Below are positions 5,240-10,124 of a stretch of 10,124 bases of DNA, piece after piece. The notes under the pieces are model-generated. The model made no database searches, was not told the DNA's origin, and saw only the letters and a list, made by a program, of their open reading frames with translations. This DNA comes from JADHUC01 sp964617665 (lineage in GTDB: Bacteria; Planctomycetota; Planctomycetia; Pirellulales; Pirellulaceae). The DNA lies in NCBI GenBank assembly GCA_964617665.1, contig CAZUAH010000507.1, positions 1-10,124 on the forward strand, in the 5' to 3' direction. Position 1 is the stretch's first letter. Each line of letters begins with the position of its first letter. A program made the translations under genes and the position numbers.

Positions 5240-7060
5240 ATGCGACGTTCTATTTTCCCTCTTGCGATCTTCATGTTCGTGGCGGTGACAACACCCAGTG
5301 GTTTCCTGCGTGCCGACGATGCACTCACGCCGCTAGACCTGCGCGATGTGCACGTGGATGGGGAACTGGGAAGGCGGATCGATGTGACGGTGCAGAATAA
5401 CTTGCTGGCACTGGATGCCGATGGCGAATTTCTGCCGCCGTTTCACAAGAAGGCCAAGAAAGACGGCTACGTCGGGCTTGGCAAGCTGCTGGACGCAGCG
5501 GTCAAGTTCGCTGCCTATACCAACGATCCGAAAGTGCTTGCGCTGAAGGACCATTTGATCGACGAGACGATCCGAGCCCAGGAGCCCGACGGCTACATCG
5601 GGATCATGGCTCCCGGTCACCGTGTCAGCGGAATGTGGGACGTGCACGAAACCGGTTACGTGATTTGGGGCTTGTTGACCGACTATCAATACTTCGATCG
5701 GCAGGAGTCATTGCAGGCGGCTAGTCGGGCGGCGGACTACGTCATCAAGCACTGGTCGAGGATCCCTGCAGATTGGGCCGAGCAGACGAGCGTGGCGACG
5801 CACGTCGCCGTGACTGGCATCGAACGGACGATGCTGGAACTGCATCGCGTGACAGGCGAGCGAAAGTACCTGGACTTTGTGGTCAACCAACGGACGCTGC
5901 CCGAATGGGACTTGGGTATTGTCGTCGGACGGCGTCCCGGGATCGAAGGACACATATATGCCTACATGGCGCGGTGTTTGGCTCAATTAGAGTTGTACCG
6001 CGTCAAGCCGGACGACCGGCTGCTGGAACGGACGGATCAGGCGCTCCATTTCATGACGCATAACAACGGCTGCCTGATTACGGGAGGTACGGGACAATGC
6101 GAAATCTGGACCTGCGATCAAGATGGACGCGGCGATTTGGGAGAGACGTGTGCCACCGCTTACCAACTGCGTGTCTATGACAGCTTGTTGCGTTTGCGAG
6201 CCGATTCATCTTACGGCGATTTGATGGAGCGAACGATCCATAACGCGCTATTCGCGGCCCAGTCGCCGGATGGCCGGCAACTGCGCTATTTCGCTCCAGT
6301 CGAAGGGCCTCGCGTCTACTGGAAGGGGGATACGTATTGCTGCCCCTGCAACTATCGGCGCATTGTGGCCGAATTGCCAACGATGGTGTTCTATCAGGCA
6401 GGCGAGGGGCTGGCCGTCAATCTGTACACACCGTCGAAGGCCAAACTGACAGTCAGCGGCGTGCCGATCGCCGTACATCAGGAAACCGAATACCCGAACG
6501 CGGGGCTTGTGCGACTGCACCTAGATCCGGACGAACCCGTGAAGTTTCCCGTGCGATTGCGTATTCCCACGTGGGCGAACGATACGAGCATCAAGGTGAA
6601 CGACGAGGCCATTGAAGGCCCGATCGCGGCTGGCGAGTTCTTCGATATCGAACGGACCTGGAAAAAGGGCGACCAAATCGTCCTGGACTTTCCAATGAAT
6701 TGGCGTCTGGTCCGCGGTCGACAACGCCAAGCCGGTCGTGTGGCCGTTATGCGCGGCCCATTGATCTTCTGTCTGAATCCGACGTCTGATCCAAAACTGG
6801 CCGAAATGGATGGAGCCGATCTGGGACACATCACCCTGGATCCGTCGTCCTTCGCCGAACCGGTACCCAGTGATACCGTGCATCCCGGCGGGATTGCCTG
6901 CCGCGTGAAGGCATGGAAACCGGGTTTCAGCCTGGCCAAACAAGGCGACTTGGATTTGTCCTTGACCGAATTCTCCGACCCCAACGGCCGAGCCACCTAC
7001 TTCCGCCTGCGTGACGACAGCGTAGCGGTGGATGATGAATTGCTGGTAGGAGAGAAATGA
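5240..7060 (+). CDS. Secreted GH127-type beta-L-arabinofuranosidase-like glycosidase (DUF1680)
   Basis: A 606-residue exported enzyme. Residues 1-25 are a signal peptide (basic MRRS, hydrophobic core, likely cleavage after LRA). Residues about 30-390 form the (alpha/alpha)6 catalytic barrel and 395-606 beta-sandwich domains. GH127 enzymes such as bifidobacterial HypBA1 use a zinc-bound cysteine nucleophile. The matching motifs here are GETC (301-304: Glu302, Cys304) and YCCPC (366-370: Cys367, Cys368), which would supply the Glu/Cys/Cys/Cys zinc set, with the nucleophile among the paired cysteines. Glu288 in QCEIW is a candidate acid/base. Other family signatures are DGYIG (117-121), HETGYVIWGL (136-145) and LITGGTGQ (279-286). 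The fifth position of the cysteine motif is Cys370, where I expect CCPPN. AAAGGA 6 nt before the ATG supports the start. Probable role: removal of L-arabinofuranosyl or a similar sugar in the periplasm. Exact linkage is uncertain because DUF1680 members vary. Confidence 0.9.
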   Translation: MRRSIFPLAIFMFVAVTTPSGFLRADDALTPLDLRDVHVDGELGRRIDVTVQNNLLALDADGEFLPPFHKKAKKDGYVGLGKLLDAAVKFAAYTNDPKVLALKDHLIDETIRAQEPDGYIGIMAPGHRVSGMWDVHETGYVIWGLLTDYQYFDRQESLQAASRAADYVIKHWSRIPADWAEQTSVATHVAVTGIERTMLELHRVTGERKYLDFVVNQRTLPEWDLGIVVGRRPGIEGHIYAYMARCLAQLELYRVKPDDRLLERTDQALHFMTHNNGCLITGGTGQCEIWTCDQDGRGDLGETCATAYQLRVYDSLLRLRADSSYGDLMERTIHNALFAAQSPDGRQLRYFAPVEGPRVYWKGDTYCCPCNYRRIVAELPTMVFYQAGEGLAVNLYTPSKAKLTVSGVPIAVHQETEYPNAGLVRLHLDPDEPVKFPVRLRIPTWANDTSIKVNDEAIEGPIAAGEFFDIERTWKKGDQIVLDFPMNWRLVRGRQRQAGRVAVMRGPLIFCLNPTSDPKLAEMDGADLGHITLDPSSFAEPVPSDTVHPGGIACRVKAWKPGFSLAKQGDLDLSLTEFSDPNGRATYFRLRDDSVAVDDELLVGEK

Positions 7061-7068
7061 CGACGGGA

Positions 7069-8646
7069 TCAAGGGGCGATACGTATTTCGACCCAGACGA
7101 TTTGCTGCGAGACAGATCCGTCCACCTGACGTATGTGGAATTCGTTGTAGCCGTCTTTGACGGTGTCCTGCGGGCACGGGAAGCGAATCGCGCGTACTGT
7201 GCCACCGCCGAAGCCTTGCAGGTTTGCAGTATCTTCCGCTGTCCCCAAAGCTCGACCGTTCAGTGATGCCTCGAAGGTCGCCTCGGCAACGCCTTCACGC
7301 TTCGCCAAGCCGGCAATGGCCCAGACTTTCCCAGCGATTGGCGTTGGTCCTATGTGGATGCGGAATGTTCGCCCTTTGAGTGCTTCGGCGGGTAACTGTG
7401 CGCCATTCGGGAAACCCGATGGCACGGTGTCTCGAAAACAAATGGGGTGCCTGCGAGGCACTTTCAGGACGGCTTGCCTGGAGAGGCCGTCGCGTAACAG
7501 CAGCGTGTAGTCGCTCGCCGTCACGGGCCGCGTGCCGCTGTCCATCCAGTTGAACAGGTACAGGCTGTGTGCGCCGCGGTGATAGGCCGACGCACCGAAG
7601 CCGCGCAGCGCTGCCAGATCGTTGGCCACTGCTGCTGCGCCTGGCCACGGGCGTGAATTGTGTTCGATTCCCGGTGCCACTGTGACCCGCTCGGCAGCCT
7701 CGCCCAGCCGCTCGAGCCACAGTTCGACCGCAATGTCGAAGTCGGACGATGTCCAGAACGGGCAGGGAACGACCATGTCCACCAATCCCTCTTTCGCCCA
7801 AAGAACTGCATCCATTCCAAGACCCGAGGCGGCATTCGGATGTGCGGGGACGCGCACGCTAAGCGAGATGGAGTGGTTTCGCTTCTTGGACCAGTCCGTG
7901 GTCAGCGAACGGACCTTGCGCACGAAGTCGGTCAGGATTCCGCGTTCCTCTCGTTCGCGTCCGGGAGTTAGATGGTAGCCGAAACGCATCCAGTCGAGTT
8001 CCAGCCCGTCCGGATCGTAGCGTTCCAGCAGTTCCCGAACGAACGCCATTTGGTGTTCCCGCACCGCGACGTGCGCATAGTTCATCGCTCGGCTGACCCA
8101 GGGGCTGGCCGAGCCGTTGGGGACGCGCCAGTACTCCGGGTGACTTCCCCAAAACGTAGAATGCATGTAGCTCTCAGAATTGCCCACGTCGTGAACGTCA
8201 TTCATCCGCATGGTCAGCCACGGCGAGACGCCCTTTTCACGACAGCGGTCGATCCAGACCTTGTACGGATCCAAACCCGCCTCGTGCAGCCGTTTTGCAT
8301 TCTGAGGCCACATACCCTGTGGCTCCTTCCCGTCCACCGGATCCCAGATGGCGTCGCGCGAGCTGCTACGAAAACTGGCCCGCATGGCGTTGGGGCATAA
8401 GAACAGGTGAGTCACGGCCGATTCGGCGTATTGGTCCACGAAAGCGTGCAGACCAGCCAGCGTCATGTCTTCGGGTTTTCGCGATCCGAAGAAATGGCTG
8501 TTATCCTCGTTGATCACCAGCATGTTGCGCAATTCGCTGGCCCGTTTGCCTGATATGCCATCAGACCTCTGGGGCGATTGGCCACCCGACACGTCGGCGA
8601 CTGTCAAGAAGACGGCAAACGACAAGATGTGGGCTGTTTTCGTCAT
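7069..8646 (-). CDS. Secreted glycoside-hydrolase-like TIM-barrel protein with C-terminal beta domain
   Basis: A 525-residue protein starting with a signal peptide (MTKTAHILSFAVFLTVADVSG). Residues about 40-370 read as a (beta/alpha)8 barrel of the type found in glycosyl-hydrolase-like (GHL10/DUF187) proteins. A strand ends in VSPWLTMRMND (140-150), the likely catalytic strand is DGLELDWMRFG (213-223, with Glu216 and Asp218), and later strands end in LSVRVPAHP (262-270), MVVPCPFW (291-298) and VAPGIEHN (323-330). Residues about 420-525 look like a beta-sandwich carbohydrate-binding-type domain with ASLNGRALG and YNEFHI. GAGG/AGGA-like gagga 7 nt before the ATG at 8646 supports the start. It converges on the GH127 gene with only 8 bp between stop codons. 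With the GH127 and toroid proteins it forms a glycan-degrading group. The substrate is unknown, and assignment to a numbered GH family would be a guess. Confidence 0.82.
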   Translation of the reverse strand: MTKTAHILSFAVFLTVADVSGGQSPQRSDGISGKRASELRNMLVINEDNSHFFGSRKPEDMTLAGLHAFVDQYAESAVTHLFLCPNAMRASFRSSSRDAIWDPVDGKEPQGMWPQNAKRLHEAGLDPYKVWIDRCREKGVSPWLTMRMNDVHDVGNSESYMHSTFWGSHPEYWRVPNGSASPWVSRAMNYAHVAVREHQMAFVRELLERYDPDGLELDWMRFGYHLTPGREREERGILTDFVRKVRSLTTDWSKKRNHSISLSVRVPAHPNAASGLGMDAVLWAKEGLVDMVVPCPFWTSSDFDIAVELWLERLGEAAERVTVAPGIEHNSRPWPGAAAVANDLAALRGFGASAYHRGAHSLYLFNWMDSGTRPVTASDYTLLLRDGLSRQAVLKVPRRHPICFRDTVPSGFPNGAQLPAEALKGRTFRIHIGPTPIAGKVWAIAGLAKREGVAEATFEASLNGRALGTAEDTANLQGFGGGTVRAIRFPCPQDTVKDGYNEFHIRQVDGSVSQQIVWVEIRIAP

Positions 8647-9002
8647 CGTGTGGTCCTCGCGTGGTGGTTCGTCAGCACTGCGGCCATCGCCAAGTGGAGG
8701 CCGTGCTACTGCTACATCTTACGGGACACCCCCCAACAGCCGCAAACAGCATTCGGGAGATAGAGCATTCACGAGCCACCACGATCGACCGGGTGCCGAG
8801 TCGTCTCGCACTGGGGAAATGGGAAAACTGAAAAACCGCTACGACCTTCACGGGAATCGGCATTCGCCGTACCGCGAACAACTGGCAGATTCCGACGTTT
8901 CCCAACCGGCGGTGTAATCCTCCTCCTGTAGGGCGTTTTTCGCGCGGATGCTGGCTCCAACAACGGCCGTGATGGTAACTGTGGCGCAAACTAGAGCGTG
9001 GT

Positions 9003-9036
9003 GTTAGCTGTGTTCACACACACAGCGGCCACTAAC
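9003..9036. repeat. Hairpin gctgtgt / acacagc with outer gtta / taac arms
   Basis: A 7-bp perfect stem, gctgtgt (9007-9013) and acacagc (9020-9026), closes a six-base tcacac loop. The flanks gtta (9003-9006) and taac (9033-9036) can also pair, with ggccac bulged on the 3' side. It lies about 90 nt upstream of the small membrane ORF. The ending gcggccactaacgg feels familiar from planctomycete intergenic repeats, but I cannot confirm this. Confidence 0.45.
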
Positions 9037-9062
9037 GGATTGTCCCTCCCCATTTTCCCTCC

Positions 9063-9086
9063 AACAGGCAACCCGGAAAGCCTGTT
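9063..9086 (+). promoter_or_regulatory. Leader hairpin aacaggc / gcctgtt before the small ORF
   Basis: A 7-bp perfect stem, aacaggc (9063-9069) and gcctgtt (9080-9086), closes a 10-nt loop aacccggaaa. It ends 38 nt before the favoured ATG of the small membrane ORF, within a probable 5' leader. There is no T-run on either strand, so it is not a canonical terminator. It could be an RNA structure affecting translation, part of a small RNA, or half of a repeat. Confidence 0.4.
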
Positions 9087-9124
9087 ACGAATCCTGCCCT
9101 CCCTTTGTCATGGTGGATGTTACG

Positions 9125-9247
9125 ATGATCGAAATTCTAGCAATCTCGATGGTCTCGGTTTCTCTGGTCGCAATCGTGGGCGCTTTGGGCGCATCGATGG
9201 TTGCGCGATTTCAAATGAGGCGTCAATTGACGCTGCTGCAGCCGTAG
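9125..9247 (+). CDS. Candidate 40-residue single-pass membrane peptide
   Basis: From ATG 9125 the frame encodes 40 residues: MIEILAISMV, a continuous hydrophobic stretch to about residue 27 (VSLVAIVGALGASMVA), then a basic tail RFQMRRQLTLLQP. This is the layout of a one-helix inner-membrane peptide with the basic end inside. GGTGGA at 9112-9117 lies 7 nt before this ATG. An upstream in-frame ATG at 9110 would add five residues but has no Shine-Dalgarno sequence. The stop TAG at 9245-9247 leaves 20 bp to the end of the convergent DUF1343 gene. I recognise no family. The structured leader upstream supports a real transcript but does not prove it; a chance hydrophobic ORF remains possible. Confidence 0.42.
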   Translation: MIEILAISMVSVSLVAIVGALGASMVARFQMRRQLTLLQP

Positions 9248-9267
9248 CCGGCTAATGTCCGACGTCG

Positions 9268-10124
9268 TCAATCGGAATAGAGCATGAACTTGGAACGACG
9301 CTGGCGGAATTGCTCCAATTTCGCTGCGTACTCGCTTTCAAGCTCGTATACTGGCTTGCACTCAAGCACTCCGTCGAGTGTCTTCTGGCTACACAGCAGA
9401 CGCTCGAGTTTGGTTGCTTGCCAGTCGTCGAGGTAGAGCCGCCGGAGGCAACTCGCGATTTCCAACCCCGTACGTACGGGACGAAAACGTTCGCGGTCGA
9501 TGACGACGATATTGACACCGCCACATTGCTCGTCAGCGAACTTGCTGGCGCCCGGCGTGAAGCGAATCGGCACGAAACGAACGCCGGGCAGCTCTACGTT
9601 ATTCAGTTCGCGCGCAAGCAGTATGCCGTCCAGCCAGGGCGCACCAATCACCTCGAACGGCGTGTCCGTGCCGCGGCCGACCGACAGGTTGGAATACTCC
9701 AACAAGCCGATGCCCGGGTACAGCACTGCCTCGGTCAAACTCCGCATGTTCGGCGAGGGGTTGATCCACAACAGCCCCGTTCGGTCGAAATAGTCGCTTC
9801 GCCGCCAGCCAGTCACCTTGACCACTCGCAGATCGACGCCGGTCTTCATCTCTTCGTTGAACATGGTCGCCAATTCACCCACGGTCATGCCGTGTCGGAC
9901 CGGCAGTGTGTGAAAGGCTACGAACGACTGGCTCCCATCGTCCGAAACCGGACCTGCGGTATCGACGCCGTTTATGGGGTTCGGCCGATCCAGCACAATA
10001 AATCGCAGATCGTGCTCGGCCGCCGCCTGCATAGCGTTGCCCATCGTCGAAATGTATGTGTAGAACCGTGCGCCGATGTCCTGGATGTCGAATACCAGCG
10101 TGTCGAGACCCTTGAGGCTTTCCG
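9268..10124 (-). CDS. DUF1343 / NamZ-type exo-beta-N-acetylmuramidase (GH171), 5' end outside window
   Basis: The 284 C-terminal residues of a DUF1343 protein; the frame stays open to the right edge, so about 110-130 N-terminal residues (with any signal peptide) lie outside. Characterised members (NamZ, GH171) release N-acetylmuramic acid from the non-reducing end of peptidoglycan fragments during wall recycling. Signatures in order, numbered from the window edge: LVFDIQDIGARFYTY (9-23), LDRPNPING (44-52), PVRHGMTVGELA (74-85), WINPSPNMRSL (119-129), and YPGIGLLEYSNLSVGRGTDT (135-154) followed by PFEVIGAPW. These leave little doubt about the family. It ends convergently 20 bp from the small membrane ORF and has no visible operon partner. 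An internal ATG at 10044 is not the start, because the upstream codons are clearly conserved family sequence. Confidence 0.93.
   Translation of the reverse strand, partial: ESLKGLDTLVFDIQDIGARFYTYISTMGNAMQAAAEHDLRFIVLDRPNPINGVDTAGPVSDDGSQSFVAFHTLPVRHGMTVGELATMFNEEMKTGVDLRVVKVTGWRRSDYFDRTGLLWINPSPNMRSLTEAVLYPGIGLLEYSNLSVGRGTDTPFEVIGAPWLDGILLARELNNVELPGVRFVPIRFTPGASKFADEQCGGVNIVVIDRERFRPVRTGLEIASCLRRLYLDDWQATKLERLLCSQKTLDGVLECKPVYELESEYAAKLEQFRQRRSKFMLYSD

Larger units (their letters stand above)
8647..9109. other. 463-bp region without a convincing gene
   Basis: Several overlapping frames are open here on both strands, but none has a sensible start signal, a recognisable domain or a composition like the neighbouring genes. 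The left part (8647-8930) must contain the promoter of the minus-strand gene starting at 8646, though no clear -10/-35 pair was found. The right part (9000-9090) holds two hairpins listed separately. Confidence 0.5.

Noticed and set aside
6521..7177. 218-residue minus-strand frame
   Set aside because: It overlaps both the GH127 gene and the end of the convergent gene, and its composition looks like antisense translation.
8465..8917. 150-residue plus-strand frame reaching into the gene-free region
   Set aside because: Its first part is antisense to the signal peptide region of the TIM-barrel gene, and the remainder has no motif or start signal.
9063..9086. Rho-independent terminator
   Set aside because: The stem is only 7 bp and no T-run follows on either strand.
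1..10124. CRISPR arrays, tRNA or rRNA genes, complete insertion sequences
   Set aside because: I saw no regularly spaced direct repeats, no cloverleaf or rRNA signature and no transposase-like coding sequence.

Overview
The window looks like part of a Planctomycetota chromosome, probably from the Pirellulales / Rhodopirellula-like group. Three things point there: moderately high GC with sparse, mixed-strand gene layout; a protein built as N-terminal CxxC...CxxC zinc ribbon, Pro-rich linker, one membrane helix and an extracytoplasmic hydrolase; and short hairpin-forming intergenic repeats resembling families I remember from planctomycete genomes. The assignment comes from memory of family and repeat style, not from a search.

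Layout. 1-152: intergenic DNA with a GC-rich repeat. 153-1124 (-): an alpha/beta hydrolase fused to a GNAT acetyltransferase. 1125-1356: intergenic, two repeat-like elements. 1357-2565 (-): membrane-anchored zinc-ribbon / alpha/beta hydrolase. 2714-3019 (-): the 3' two-thirds of an AroH-type chorismate mutase, cut off at its 5' end. It abuts 3020-3256 (+), a 5'-truncated small membrane-protein gene; together they look like the scar of a deletion that removed the shared 5' ends of two divergent genes. 3307-4923 (-): secreted alpha/alpha-toroid (six-hairpin-like) protein. 4924-5239: divergent intergenic region with a 13-bp perfect inverted repeat. 5240-7060 (+): secreted GH127-type (DUF1680) beta-L-arabinofuranosidase-like enzyme. 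7069-8646 (-): secreted glycoside-hydrolase-like TIM barrel with a C-terminal beta domain, tail-to-tail with the GH127 gene. 8647-9109: no convincing gene, but two hairpins. 9125-9247 (+): candidate 40-residue single-pass membrane peptide. 9268-10124 (-, runs off the edge): DUF1343 / NamZ-type (GH171) exo-beta-N-acetylmuramidase.

How the genes fit together. The three exported proteins at 3307-8646 form a small glycan-degradation neighbourhood. The GH127 enzyme would remove beta-L-arabinofuranose or a related sugar, while the toroid protein and the TIM-barrel protein would act on other linkages. No sulfatase, SusC/D-like transporter or regulator is visible, so the substrate cannot be fixed. 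The DUF1343 protein is probably an independent peptidoglycan-processing gene. The two alpha/beta hydrolases lie on the same strand but 232 bp apart with repeats between them, so an operon is doubtful.

I do not see a clear new multi-gene system. The most interesting items are the aroH/membrane-gene deletion scar, the hydrolase-acetyltransferase fusion, the uncharacterised toroid protein opposite the GH127 gene, and the hairpin-preceded small membrane ORF at 9125-9247.
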